From NCBI RefSeq assembly GCF_036237315.1, contig NZ_CP108356.1, forward strand, positions 1,922,001 through 1,986,000: a DNA stretch of 64,000 nucleotides, in the 5' to 3' direction. The position numbers and the translations under genes are program-made. Shown here one piece after another: positions 16,855 through 25,423 of the stretch (the stretch's first letter is position 1; every line of letters starts with the position of its first letter). Origin of the DNA: Streptomyces sp. NBC_01351 (GTDB taxonomy: Bacteria > Actinomycetota > Actinomycetes > Streptomycetales > Streptomycetaceae). The notes below the pieces were generated by a model. That model did no database searches and was not told where the DNA came from. It saw only the letters and a program-made list of their open reading frames with translations.

Positions 16855-18473
16855 CGGCCGACCTCGTCCTGCGCGGTCTCGTGTACGGCACGGGGATCGT
16901 CGCCGTCGGCGTGTGCCTCTTCTACGGGCTGTGGCGGTTCCTCGCGCTGGCCCTGGTGGCCGCCTGGCGGGCGTTCGGGCCGCGGGGGCCCGGGGCCGCC
17001 GACGACCGGATCCCCCCGTACGCGGGCGGCGAGCCGGCCCGGCGCGCGTACTGGGCCCGGCAGATGTGGCAGGACTCCGGGTACGCCGTGCTGTACGCCT
17101 CGCGCACGGTCCGGTACCTGCTGACCCGGCACTGGCTCGGCAGAGTGGTGCGGGACCGGCTGTTACAGGGCCGCAGCGGCCGGACCGGCATCCGCGCCAA
17201 GGGCGGCTTCGGCCGGCTGCTGCGGCGCGCGCTCGCGCCCGGCACGGCCCTGGCCGCGGTGCTGTCGGCGCTGCTCGCCTCGGCCCTGCTGCTGTGCGTG
17301 GCGGTGGTGTTCGCCGTCCAGCTCGTGCTGGTCTCCCTCGGGGCGCTCGCCGCCGTCGCGGCCGGGCGGGCCGCCGACCGACTGTGGGAGCTGGCCCGGG
17401 GCGTGCGCATGAAGTGCCCGTACCCGCGCTGCTACCTGCCGTTCCCGCTGGCCGTGTACCTGTGCCCGGGCTGCGGGAAGGCCCACCGCGAGCTGCGGCC
17501 CGGCGGCTTCGGCGCCTGGCGGCACGTGTGCCGGTGCGGCCGGGCGCTGCCGACCACGGCCCTGGCCGGGCGGCGGGGGCTCACCGCACGGTGCCCGCAC
17601 TGCGATCAGCAGCTGCCCTCTGCCGTCGGCAGCGTCCGGGTCGTGCACCTGCCGTTGATCGGCGGCACCTCCGCCGGGAAGACCATGCTGTTGGCGGCCG
17701 TGCTCGACGGGCTGCAGTCCCTGTCCCACCAGTCGGCGCTGACCGTCGAGTTCGCCTCCACGGACGACCTGCGCGATGCCCGCGCCCTGGACAGGCAGCT
17801 GAGGAGCGAGTCGGGCTGGGCCCTCAAGACCCAGGGTGGCCAGCCCCGGGCGATGATGCTGCTGGTCGGGCGCGGCCGCCGGCGCAGGCTGCTCTACCTG
17901 TACGACCCGATGGGCGAGTCCCTGCGCGACGCCGACAGCACCCGCCTGCAGGGTTATCTGGCGCACGCCGACGGGATCCTGCTGGTCGCCGACGTGCTCG
18001 CCTCGCCCGTCGTACGCCGCTCCCTGCGGGAGGGCGACCCCGAGCTGGCGGCGGCAGCCCGGCCTGCGGACCTCGGGCCCGTGGAGACGTACGCGGTGTT
18101 CGCCGGGGAGCTGCAGGGGCTGAGCGGCCGCCGCCGGCGGCTGGCCGTGGCCACGGTGGTGACCAAGCGGGACACCCTGGACCGGCTGACCTCGCTGCCG
18201 CGGCCCGCGGAGCCGGTCGACGGCTGGCTGGGCGAGATAGGCCTCGACGACCTGGTGCGCAGCCTGGGCCACGATTTCGCGGCGGCCCGCTACTGGGCGG
18301 TGAGTGCCCGCGCCGCGACCGGGGCGGGCGCCCTGGATTCCGAGCGGCTGCGGGCGGCCGAGCCGGTGCTGTGGCTGCTGTCGCGGACCGGGCTGCGTGT
18401 CGGTGGGCTCGTGCCGGAGAGGAGGCTCGTGTCGGAGGAGAGGCTCGTGTCGGATGGGAGCAAGGCCCCATGA
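16851..18473 (+). CDS. Membrane-anchored TRAFAC-type GTPase, second of the pair
   Basis: A 540-residue protein with one hydrophobic segment near residues 5-30 and a second hairpin-like hydrophobic stretch near 130-175. Zinc-ribbon cysteines (CPYPRCYLPF, CPGCGKAH, CRCG, CPHCDQQ) lie between residues about 188 and 260. The GTPase domain has Walker A GGTSAGKT near 271, YDPMGES as the G3 motif and TKRD as G4. It is therefore the membrane-bound partner of the soluble GTPase encoded upstream. GTGA overlaps the GAP1-like gene and ATGA the next small gene. Confidence 0.8.
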   Translation: MTADLVLRGLVYGTGIVAVGVCLFYGLWRFLALALVAAWRAFGPRGPGAADDRIPPYAGGEPARRAYWARQMWQDSGYAVLYASRTVRYLLTRHWLGRVVRDRLLQGRSGRTGIRAKGGFGRLLRRALAPGTALAAVLSALLASALLLCVAVVFAVQLVLVSLGALAAVAAGRAADRLWELARGVRMKCPYPRCYLPFPLAVYLCPGCGKAHRELRPGGFGAWRHVCRCGRALPTTALAGRRGLTARCPHCDQQLPSAVGSVRVVHLPLIGGTSAGKTMLLAAVLDGLQSLSHQSALTVEFASTDDLRDARALDRQLRSESGWALKTQGGQPRAMMLLVGRGRRRRLLYLYDPMGESLRDADSTRLQGYLAHADGILLVADVLASPVVRRSLREGDPELAAAARPADLGPVETYAVFAGELQGLSGRRRRLAVATVVTKRDTLDRLTSLPRPAEPVDGWLGEIGLDDLVRSLGHDFAAARYWAVSARAATGAGALDSERLRAAEPVLWLLSRTGLRVGGLVPERRLVSEERLVSDGSKAP

Positions 18474-18598
18474 TTACCCCGCAGATCGCGCGGGGCCGGC
18501 GGTTGATGCTGGCCCTGTTCGTGGTGGCGGTCGTGGTGACGGCGGCCGCCGTGGTGGTGGCGCTGGTGCGGTTCGTGCCGCAATGGACCGGGAGTTGA
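18470..18598 (+). CDS. 42-residue single-pass membrane protein
   Basis: Small protein starting with an ATG that overlaps the preceding GTPase stop (ATGA). A short basic N-terminus (RGRR) precedes one strongly hydrophobic helix (LMLALFVVAVVVTAAAVVVA), then a short tail VRFVPQWTGS. The overlap, plus a good AAGGAG at its end serving the next gene, supports it as a real coupled gene. It may anchor or modulate the GTPase complex at the membrane; no homologue was recognised. Confidence 0.72.
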   Translation: MITPQIARGRRLMLALFVVAVVVTAAAVVVALVRFVPQWTGS

Positions 18599-18610
18599 AG
18601 GAGACATGCG

Positions 18611-19297
18611 GTGAGTGACATCCCCGGCGGGCCGATGGCGAACAGGCCCGTCCATTTCATCTGGCTGCTCGACTGCTCGTACTCGATGCAGGGCGAGAAG
18701 ATCGGCCAGCTCAACTACGCGATCAGAGAGGCCGTTCCGGCCATGCGCTCGGTCGCGCAGGACAATCCGGCGGCCCAACTGCTGCTGCGTACCATGACGT
18801 TCTCCACGACGGCGCGCTGGCACCACCAGGACCCGGTGCCGGTCGAGCAGTTCACCTGGCAGGACGTGCAGGTGGACGGTATGACGAACCTGGGCGACGC
18901 CCTCCACCTCGTCTCGCGCGAGCTGGACACGCCCCCGATGCCGCAGCGGGCCCTGAAGCCGGTGCTGGCGCTGGTCTCCGACGGGGTGCCGACGGACGAC
19001 TGGAAGGCGGGGCTGCGGGCGGTGGACGCGACCCCGTGGGGCCGGAAGGCGGTGCGGGTGGCCATCGCGATCGGCGCGGACGCGGACCGGACGGTGCTCC
19101 AGGAGTTCCTCGGCAATCCCGAGTTCCAGCCGCTGGACGCGAACAGCCCCAAGCAGCTGGCCGCGGCGATCCGCTGGGCCTCGACGGCGGCCGTCAAGGC
19201 GGCCTCCCAGCCGGTGGCGGGAGGCGGGGACACGATCGCGAAGCAGCCCCCGTACGCCCCTCCGGTGCTCGCCGACGACGATGACGACGTGTGGTGA
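18611..19297 (+). CDS. TerY-like VWA-domain protein
   Basis: Single von Willebrand factor A domain of 228 residues with an intact MIDAS motif (LLDCSYSMQG, residues about 23-32) and the conserved Thr in MTNLGDAL. It closely matches the TerY type, which acts as a metal-dependent interaction module alongside PP2C phosphatases and kinases in ternary systems. The GTG at 18611 is preceded by AAGGAG. The phosphatase gene starts on its stop codon (GTGA), so the two are coupled. The C-terminus ends in an acidic DDDDDVW tail. Confidence 0.88.
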   Translation: MSDIPGGPMANRPVHFIWLLDCSYSMQGEKIGQLNYAIREAVPAMRSVAQDNPAAQLLLRTMTFSTTARWHHQDPVPVEQFTWQDVQVDGMTNLGDALHLVSRELDTPPMPQRALKPVLALVSDGVPTDDWKAGLRAVDATPWGRKAVRVAIAIGADADRTVLQEFLGNPEFQPLDANSPKQLAAAIRWASTAAVKAASQPVAGGGDTIAKQPPYAPPVLADDDDDVW

Positions 19298-20313
19298 GCG
19301 GGCCCTTGCCGACCGACGGATCCGAACGGCCGCTCTGGGAATCGCTGCACGGCAGCGTCCAGGGCGTGAACAAGGCGCGCAACCAGGACAACTTCGAGGT
19401 GGAGGGGCTGGGCACGGCCGGCGCCCCGCTGATCATGGCGGTGGCCGACGGGCACGGCTCGGCGGTGCACGCGCGCAGCCACCTGGGGTCCCGGTACGCC
19501 GTGGACCTGTTCGTCCAGGAGGCCCGGCTGTTCGCCTCGCTCGCCCAGCCCCGGGGCGAGCGGAAGCCGCCGAGCCTGGCCTGGCTGATGCGCTACGCCG
19601 AGTACGCCTTCCCCCGCCAACTGGTGAGCGCCTGGCGGGAGAAGGTGCTGGGGAACTGGGAGCGCAACAGCACGCCCGGGGAGCCGGCGCTGCCCCCGGA
19701 GGAGAAGCTGCTGCTGTACGGGAGCACGTTCGTCGGCGCCGTGCTGACGCCCCGGGTCTTCGCGGCCTGGCAGCTCGGCGACGGGGAGCTGACGGTGGTG
19801 GGCGAGGACGGGCGGGTGGGCGTACCGCTCGCGCCGAAGGAAGCGGACCTGGGTGACGAGACGGAGTCGCTGTGCACGCCGAAGGCGTGGCTGCGGGTGC
19901 GGACGCACTGGGCGCCGGTGACCGCGCCCTCGCGGGCGCCCCGTCTGGTCGCACTGTCCACGGACGGGCTGTCCAAGAGCTTCGCCTCCGACAAGGGGTT
20001 CCGGGACTTCATGGCCGGGCTGGACGAGCGGCTGTCGGCGGAGGGCACGGAGTGCGTGCGGGCGGCCCTGCCGGAGTGGCTGGCCAAGGCCTCGCAGCAC
20101 TCGGGGGACGACACCACGCTGGTGGCGGCCCGGCACGCGGGTGACGGGCCTGGGGGGCCGGTGGAGCCGTTCGTGGCGGAGGAACGGCCGGCGCCTGAGG
20201 AACGGTCGGTGCCGGAGGGGTCGTTCGGGCCGGGGGAACGGCACGTGCCGGAGGGGTCGCCCGTGGCCCCGGTAGACATGGAAGACCTGCGAGACCCGTA
20301 CAGGAGCGAATGA
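19294..20313 (+). CDS. PP2C-family protein phosphatase
   Basis: Metal-dependent Ser/Thr phosphatase, about 339 residues. NKARNQDNFEVE and VADGHGSAVH supply the first metal-binding aspartates, and SGDDTTLVAARH is the last conserved motif. Residues beyond about 285 form a Pro/Glu-rich tail of short repeats (PEERSVPEGSFGPGERHVPEG) with no predicted fold. The start is the GTG overlapping the VWA stop (another GTG lies one codon earlier). It probably dephosphorylates targets of the kinase encoded next, since a VWA-PP2C-kinase trio is a known functional unit in TerY-type ternary systems. Confidence 0.86.
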   Translation: MSGPLPTDGSERPLWESLHGSVQGVNKARNQDNFEVEGLGTAGAPLIMAVADGHGSAVHARSHLGSRYAVDLFVQEARLFASLAQPRGERKPPSLAWLMRYAEYAFPRQLVSAWREKVLGNWERNSTPGEPALPPEEKLLLYGSTFVGAVLTPRVFAAWQLGDGELTVVGEDGRVGVPLAPKEADLGDETESLCTPKAWLRVRTHWAPVTAPSRAPRLVALSTDGLSKSFASDKGFRDFMAGLDERLSAEGTECVRAALPEWLAKASQHSGDDTTLVAARHAGDGPGGPVEPFVAEERPAPEERSVPEGSFGPGERHVPEGSPVAPVDMEDLRDPYRSE

Positions 20314-21644
20314 TGAGCGGCATGCTCGACAGCGGTACCCGGCTGACGGCCGACAGCGGTACGAGCGTGGAGGTCTGCGACCTGCTGGGCGCGGGCGGCC
20401 AGGGGGAGGTGTACCGGGTCCGGACCCCGGCCGGGGAGCGGGCGCTGAAGTGGTACTACCCGGCGTGCGCGACTCCGGCGCAGGAGGACATCGTCCGGCA
20501 GCTGGTGGACCGGGACTTCGACGACGACCGCTTCCTGTGGCCGCGGGACTTCGTGGCCGACGCGCGCGGTGGTTTCGGCTATCTGATGGACATCCGGCCG
20601 GACCGGTTCAAGGGGCTGCCCGCGCTCTTCCGCCGCCAGTTGCAGACGTCGATCCGGGCGCTGCTCACGGCCTGCCTGTACACCGTCGAGGCGTACCAGG
20701 CGCTGCACTCGCGGGGGATCGCCTACCGGGACATCTCCTGGGGCAACATCTTCTTCGACCCGGCCACCGGGGAGGTGCTGGTCTGCGACAACGACAACGC
20801 GGTGGTGGAGGGCGACAGCACCGGCATCTCGGGGACCATGGAGTTCATGGCGCCCGAGCTGGTGCGCGGGGACCCCGGGGTCTCCCCCGGCACCCAGAGC
20901 GACCTGCACTCCCTGTCGGTGCTGCTGTTCATGTTGCTGATGAACCATCACCCACTCAAGGGCCAGCTGGAGTTGGCGATCCGGTGCCTGGACGAGGCCG
21001 CCGAGCGCAAGCTGTACGGGAAGCAGCCGCTGTTCGTCTTCGACCCGGTGGACCGTTCCAACGCACCGGATCCCGTCGAGCACGCGACGGTGCTGGCGAC
21101 GTGGGGGGTGGCGCCGGCCTCCCTGAAGGACCTGTTCGTCAAGAACTTCACGACGGGACTGCTCGATCCGGCGGCCCGGGTGCGCGAATCGCAGTGGCGG
21201 GACACCCTGCGGGCGGTGCTCGACGCGGTGGTGGACTGCGCGCACTGCGGCAAGCAGAACATGACCGAGCCGCTGTCCGCCGTGCCGGGGACCTGCTGGG
21301 CCTGCCGCAGCACGCTGGTGCTGCCGCCCCGGCTGGTGCTGACCACTCCCCCGCCGCGCACCGAGCACCACATCCTGCTGCACCGCACCTCGCGGGTGCA
21401 GGCGCACCACCTCGCGCCGGAGCCGGCCCGGCACGACTACGGCGACGGCACGCTGGTGGCGCAGCTGACCGAACATCCGCAGCGGCCCGGCAAGTTCGGG
21501 CTCGCCAACCGGTCCGGGGGATCCTGGACGGGCACCCGGGCGGACGGCACCACGCAGGAGATCGCCCCGGGGCAGACCGTTCCCCTGCGTGCGGGCCTGG
21601 AGCTGGACTTCGGCGGGGCGCGGGCCGTCGTACGGTCGAGGTGA
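20310..21644 (+). CDS. Ser/Thr protein kinase with C-terminal zinc ribbon and beta-rich domain
   Basis: A 444-residue kinase with Gly-rich loop LLGAGGQGEVYRV, ATP-binding Lys in ALKWYYP (near residue 45), and catalytic loop AYRDISWGN (YRD in place of HRD). DND replaces the DFG motif, and an APE-like MAPEL is present. These variants are usual in the kinases of VWA/PP2C systems. Residues about 310-335 hold a zinc ribbon (CAHCG...CWACR), and the C-terminus is beta-rich and may be an FHA-like domain. ATGA overlaps the PP2C gene. It is the last gene of the GTPase-VWA-PP2C-kinase operon. Confidence 0.88.
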   Translation: MMSGMLDSGTRLTADSGTSVEVCDLLGAGGQGEVYRVRTPAGERALKWYYPACATPAQEDIVRQLVDRDFDDDRFLWPRDFVADARGGFGYLMDIRPDRFKGLPALFRRQLQTSIRALLTACLYTVEAYQALHSRGIAYRDISWGNIFFDPATGEVLVCDNDNAVVEGDSTGISGTMEFMAPELVRGDPGVSPGTQSDLHSLSVLLFMLLMNHHPLKGQLELAIRCLDEAAERKLYGKQPLFVFDPVDRSNAPDPVEHATVLATWGVAPASLKDLFVKNFTTGLLDPAARVRESQWRDTLRAVLDAVVDCAHCGKQNMTEPLSAVPGTCWACRSTLVLPPRLVLTTPPPRTEHHILLHRTSRVQAHHLAPEPARHDYGDGTLVAQLTEHPQRPGKFGLANRSGGSWTGTRADGTTQEIAPGQTVPLRAGLELDFGGARAVVRSR

Positions 21645-21675
21645 GACGGCCCGCGCCCTGAGGGGTTCCGGCGGG

Positions 21676-22002
21676 TCAGCCCAGCAGGCGGGTGATCTCC
21701 TGGGCGAGGGCCAGCCCGGTGCTGCCCGCGCCGAGGCCGAGGGTGATGGTCTCCAGCGCCCGCCGGACCACTCCCGGTTCGGCGGCGCGCTGTTCCCGCC
21801 CGGCCTGCTCCAGCTCGCCGTGCAGGGTCTGCGCGGCGGCGAGCCGGTCCTGCCCGGCGCCTTCGGCGCGCAGCCACTGGGCGAGTTCGGCGGCGAGGCG
21901 CAGGGTCCGCTCGGCGCCGTCCTGCTGCCCGATGTTGATGGTGCCGTTGTCCCCGAAGTTGCCGGGGCCGTTGATGTTCCCGTTGAAGTTGTACGTGGCC
22001 AT
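21676..22002 (-). CDS. 108-residue protein with N-terminal amyloid-like motif
   Basis: Small protein whose first 25 residues are a Gly/Asn-rich pattern, TYNFNGNINGPGNFGD followed by NGTINIGQ, that alternates polar and hydrophobic residues. The rest is two amphipathic helices and a C-terminal Gly/Ala/Leu helix (LGLGAGSTGLALAQEITRLLG). The motif recurs at the C-terminus of the protein encoded just upstream on the same strand. A good AGGAGG precedes the ATG at 22002. This N-to-C pairing resembles bacterial amyloid signalling motifs, which is an inference. It is convergent with the kinase gene. Confidence 0.75.
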   Translation of the reverse strand: MATYNFNGNINGPGNFGDNGTINIGQQDGAERTLRLAAELAQWLRAEGAGQDRLAAAQTLHGELEQAGREQRAAEPGVVRRALETITLGLGAGSTGLALAQEITRLLG

Positions 22003-22043
22003 CTCGGTCCTCCTGATGGGTCGTGCGGGTGGGGGCGCTGCGG

Positions 22044-23534
22044 TCAGGGACGTGCGGGGCCGTGGCCCTGGTGCCCCTGCTGCGCCGACCCGTGCTGGTT
22101 GACGGTGCCGCCGGCGCCGTAGTTGCCGGGGCCGTGGATGTCGCCCTGGAAGGTGTAGGTGGTGGTGTTGATGACCTGCTGCGCCTGGTCGTAGGAGGCG
22201 GTGTCCACGTTGTGGTCCTGCAGGAAGCGTTCGGTGGCGATCAGTACGCCCTGCTGGAGCCGCTGCAGGAAGTCCTGGGAGTCGGTGCGCTCGGAGAAGC
22301 CCAACTGCTGCCAGTCCGCGACCCGTTCCCGGATGCTGTCCACGGCTCCGTAGTCGTACAGGAGGTGCTTGCGGTCGATCTCGCGCCGCAGCCGCTCCAG
22401 GTGGCGGGCGCGGCGGCGCCGGTCGGAGCCCCGCCGCGAGAGCCGGGAAGGCGCGCGCAGCAGCAGGGACGCGGTGGCGGTGGTGGCGAACCGGAAGAGG
22501 TCCCACCAGCGTTCGAACCCGCCCGCCGGCAGCCGGTGCACGCGGTAGAAGCGGTCCTGGAGCGGCGGGATCCCGTACGCCGCGACCTCCCAGGTGAGGC
22601 TGGGGTGCTGGAGGCGGGCCCGCAGGTGCATGGAGACGATGACGCGGCCGCCCTCGCCGGCCCGTTCCAGGCTGAGGTAGGTGCGCATGCCGGCGCCGGA
22701 CTGGACCAGGCCCGCCTGTACGAGCTGCTTGGGGATCTGGGCGCGCGGCCGGCGCAGCCGGTCGGGCAGCAGGTCGGCCCCGACGTACGCGACGTGATCG
22801 CCCCTGACGTACAGCCGGTTGCGGGCGCGCAGCCCCTTCAGGCCGGCGATGTGTTCCATCTCGCGGGCGATGAAGCTGTGCAGGTCGACGGCGTCGAAGG
22901 GGCGGATCTGCAGTTTGCCGCCGCCCGCCGGGTCGTCGGCGGGCCGGCTGACGTCGATGGGCTGCCAGACCATCTCCTTGATCTTCTGGCCGCTGCCGAC
23001 GAAGGGGTTGGTGCGCTCGGCGCGCGCCGCGTAGGGGACCACGTTGGCCCGCTTCTGCTCCAGCAGCCGGTCTTCCGCTTCCGGGGCGACGCCCGGGGCC
23101 AGGTCCATCGGCCGGCCGGTGCCGTGGGCGACGGCCAGGGCGGCCGCCCGGGCCTCGCTCTCCGCCCGGTGGACCAGCCCCCAGGCCGTCCCGTACGTGA
23201 GGAGGAGCGCCCCGCCGGCTGCGTAGGCCAGGCCTGTGACTCCACCCGCCAGCCCGTAGATCCCGGCCGGGACGGCGGCCCATACGCCGACCGCGCAGAG
23301 CCAGGCCAGGCGCCGGTCCCGTACGTCGATGCGCCGGGCGGCGGCCCGCGCGTGGCGGGCCAAAGCGATCAGGTCGATGCCGAGGGTGAGCCCGGTGGCG
23401 TTCATCCGGTCCTCGGTGAGCTCGACGTCCACCTCGCGGGCGTAGCCCTCGTCGAGGTGCGCTCCCGCGCACAGCAGGCGCGTCACCGCGTCGTCGCGGT
23501 ACTGGGCAAGCTCCGGTAATCGGCGCGTCGTCAT
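22044..23534 (-). CDS. Membrane protein with C-terminal amyloid-like motif
   Basis: A 496-residue protein with two adjacent hydrophobic segments at residues about 75-120 (AWLCAVGVWAAVPAGIYGL then a second helix), a large cytoplasmic region, and a C-terminal motif TYTFQGDIHGPGNYGAGGTV ending about 20 residues from the stop. That motif matches the start of the 108-residue protein encoded 41 bp downstream. No enzyme signature was recognised in the central region. It is divergent from the oleA-like gene. The likely role is a membrane-linked executor or sensor partnering the small motif protein, possibly downstream of the adjoining kinase locus. Confidence 0.7.
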   Translation of the reverse strand: MTTRRLPELAQYRDDAVTRLLCAGAHLDEGYAREVDVELTEDRMNATGLTLGIDLIALARHARAAARRIDVRDRRLAWLCAVGVWAAVPAGIYGLAGGVTGLAYAAGGALLLTYGTAWGLVHRAESEARAAALAVAHGTGRPMDLAPGVAPEAEDRLLEQKRANVVPYAARAERTNPFVGSGQKIKEMVWQPIDVSRPADDPAGGGKLQIRPFDAVDLHSFIAREMEHIAGLKGLRARNRLYVRGDHVAYVGADLLPDRLRRPRAQIPKQLVQAGLVQSGAGMRTYLSLERAGEGGRVIVSMHLRARLQHPSLTWEVAAYGIPPLQDRFYRVHRLPAGGFERWWDLFRFATTATASLLLRAPSRLSRRGSDRRRRARHLERLRREIDRKHLLYDYGAVDSIRERVADWQQLGFSERTDSQDFLQRLQQGVLIATERFLQDHNVDTASYDQAQQVINTTTYTFQGDIHGPGNYGAGGTVNQHGSAQQGHQGHGPARP

Positions 23535-23574
23535 CGCCGCCTCCTCCCCCGTGGTTCTCGTCTCCTCACCCTAT

Positions 23575-23628
23575 GTACTCAGGCGGCCCGTGCGGGAGCG
23601 TGTGGGGAACTGAGCATCCGTACTCAGG
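23575..23628. promoter_or_regulatory. Candidate operator with repeated GTACTCAGG
   Basis: The 9-mer GTACTCAGG occurs at 23575-23583 and again at 23620-23628. The second copy is part of an imperfect palindrome TGAGCATCCGTACTCA (23611-23626). Both lie in the 126-bp divergent space between the membrane-protein gene and the oleA-like gene, where a regulator could control either. This is a sequence pattern only; no protein is assigned. Confidence 0.4.
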
Positions 23629-23660
23629 CTCGGGAGAAGGCGAGTTGTCATCGTGGGGGC

Positions 23661-24683
23661 ATGTTCATTCAGCCGTGTGATCCGCCGTCGCGTGCCGGGA
23701 TAACCGCCGTGGCCAGTCTGCTGCCCGAGGACGTGCTGTCCTCGGACGACCTCCAGCGCGAGGTGGCGCTGTGCGCGGGCCTGACGCTGCCGCCAAGGCT
23801 GCTGACGCAGGCCACGGGGATCGTCTCCCGCCGCGTCGCGGGCGCGGGGGTGTACGCGTCCACGCTCGCGGTGGGCGCGGCCCGGCGGGCACTGGCCGCG
23901 GCCGGGCTCGGTCCGCTCGACGTGGACCTGCTGGTCTTCGCCTCCGCCTCGCGGGACCTGGTCGAGCCGGCCACCGCGCACATCGTGCAGGCGGAGCTCG
24001 GTTCGCGGGCGCACGCACTGGACGTCACCAACGCGTGCAACAGCTTCGTCAACGGGATCGACCTGGCCCGGTCGGTGATCCTGGCCGGGCGGGCCCGGCG
24101 GGCCCTGGTGGTGACCGGGGAGACCCCGAGCCGGGCGGTGCGCAAGGATCCCGCCTCCCTCGCGGAGTTCCGCGAGGCCTTCGCCGGCTACACCTTCGGC
24201 GACGCGGGCGCGGCGGTGGTCGTGGAGGCGGTGGAGCGGGGCGGGATCCTCGACGTGGACAGCGAGACCCACTCCGAGCACTGGGAGGTCGGGGGCATCC
24301 CGGGCGGCGGGTCACGGCACCCGCGCGGGGACGCGTACACCTACTTCCGCGGGGACGGGCACGAACTGCGGGGCGTCTTCGAGAAGGTGGGCACGGCCGT
24401 CATCGACCGGACGCTGCACCGGACGGGGATGGGCTGGGACGGTTTCGCCAAGGTGCTGGTGCACCAGGTGACGGTGCCGTACCTGGAGCGGTTCGCGGAG
24501 CTGACGGGGGTGCCGGCGGGAAAGCTGGTGGTGACCGTGCCCGAGCTCGGCAATGTCGCGAGCGCGAGCATCGGGGTGCAGCTGGACCGGGTGTTCGGGG
24601 AACTGGAGCCGGGGGAAAGGGTGTTGTTCGTCGGGCTGGGCGGCGGCATCAGCATCATGACCATGGTCTGGGAGAAGTCGTGA
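23661..24683 (+). CDS. Beta-ketoacyl synthase III-like condensing enzyme (OleA-like)
   Basis: Thiolase-fold condensing enzyme of 340 residues. The catalytic triad is visible: Cys in TNACNSF (near residue 121), His in VHQVT (near 271) and Asn in ELGNVAS (near 301). In FabH-type enzymes it condenses acyl thioesters; in OleA it joins two acyl-CoAs to a 2-alkyl-3-ketoacid. The downstream AMP-ligase and NAD-dependent reductase favour the OleA type. It is the first gene of an operon and its stop overlaps the next start (GTGA). Substrate chain length cannot be told from sequence. Confidence 0.85.
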   Translation: MFIQPCDPPSRAGITAVASLLPEDVLSSDDLQREVALCAGLTLPPRLLTQATGIVSRRVAGAGVYASTLAVGAARRALAAAGLGPLDVDLLVFASASRDLVEPATAHIVQAELGSRAHALDVTNACNSFVNGIDLARSVILAGRARRALVVTGETPSRAVRKDPASLAEFREAFAGYTFGDAGAAVVVEAVERGGILDVDSETHSEHWEVGGIPGGGSRHPRGDAYTYFRGDGHELRGVFEKVGTAVIDRTLHRTGMGWDGFAKVLVHQVTVPYLERFAELTGVPAGKLVVTVPELGNVASASIGVQLDRVFGELEPGERVLFVGLGGGISIMTMVWEKS

Positions 24684-25423
24684 GCGGGGCCCTGTGGGTG
24701 GTGGTGCCCGCGCACGAGGAGGAGGCCCGGCTCGCGGACACCCTGCGGGCGCTGGCCGCCCAGCGGGACCGGGACTTCACGCTGCTGGTCGTCGACAACG
24801 CCTCGGCGGACGGCACGGGGGCGATAGCCCGGGAGTTCGCGGCGGGCGCGCCCTTCCCGGTGGAGGTGATCGAGGAGCCAGAGAAGGGGGTGGGCTCGGC
24901 CGTGGACACCGGCTTCCGGCACGCGATCGGGCGGGGCGCGACCCTGCTCGCCCGCACGGACGCCGACTGCCTGCCCCGGCCCGGCTGGACCGGCGCCGCG
25001 CGGACCGCGCTCGCGCACAGCCCGGGGCTGGTGTGCGGACGGATCGTGGCCCGGCGCGACGAGCACGGGCCGCTCGGCCGGGCCGGTTTCGGGATGCTCG
25101 TGCGCCTCGCGGCGCTGTTCGGGCGGCTGCGGCCGGAGCACTCCCGCCGCAGGGGCTACCGGGCGCCGTACCGGATGCACGCCGGGAACAACATGGCGAT
25201 CACCGCCAAGCTGTACCTGGAGGTCGGCGGCATGCCGCGGCGGCCCTCGCCCACCGACCGGCTCTTCCTCAACGCCGTACGCCGCCACACCGACCGGATC
25301 TCGCACTGCCGGGCGATGGTCGTGGAGAACTCGACGCGCCGCCTGCGGGCCTACGGGATCGCGGGCACCGCCCGCTGGTACCTCGACCAGGGCAGCGGCC
25401 GCCACGGAACGGACCCCCGCTGA
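24680..25423 (+). CDS. Family 2 glycosyltransferase
   Basis: GT-A fold glycosyltransferase of 247 residues with no membrane segment. The nucleotide-sugar-binding start is WVVVPAHEEEARLADTLRAL, followed by LLVVDNASADGTGAI; the metal-binding DxD is ARTDADCLPRP; the acceptor loop includes HAGNNMAITAKLYLEVGG. It belongs to the operon (GTGA overlap upstream, TGATG junction downstream). It suggests that the product of this pathway, or a carrier lipid, is glycosylated. Sugar and acceptor are unknown. Confidence 0.85.
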   Translation: MSGALWVVVPAHEEEARLADTLRALAAQRDRDFTLLVVDNASADGTGAIAREFAAGAPFPVEVIEEPEKGVGSAVDTGFRHAIGRGATLLARTDADCLPRPGWTGAARTALAHSPGLVCGRIVARRDEHGPLGRAGFGMLVRLAALFGRLRPEHSRRRGYRAPYRMHAGNNMAITAKLYLEVGGMPRRPSPTDRLFLNAVRRHTDRISHCRAMVVENSTRRLRAYGIAGTARWYLDQGSGRHGTDPR

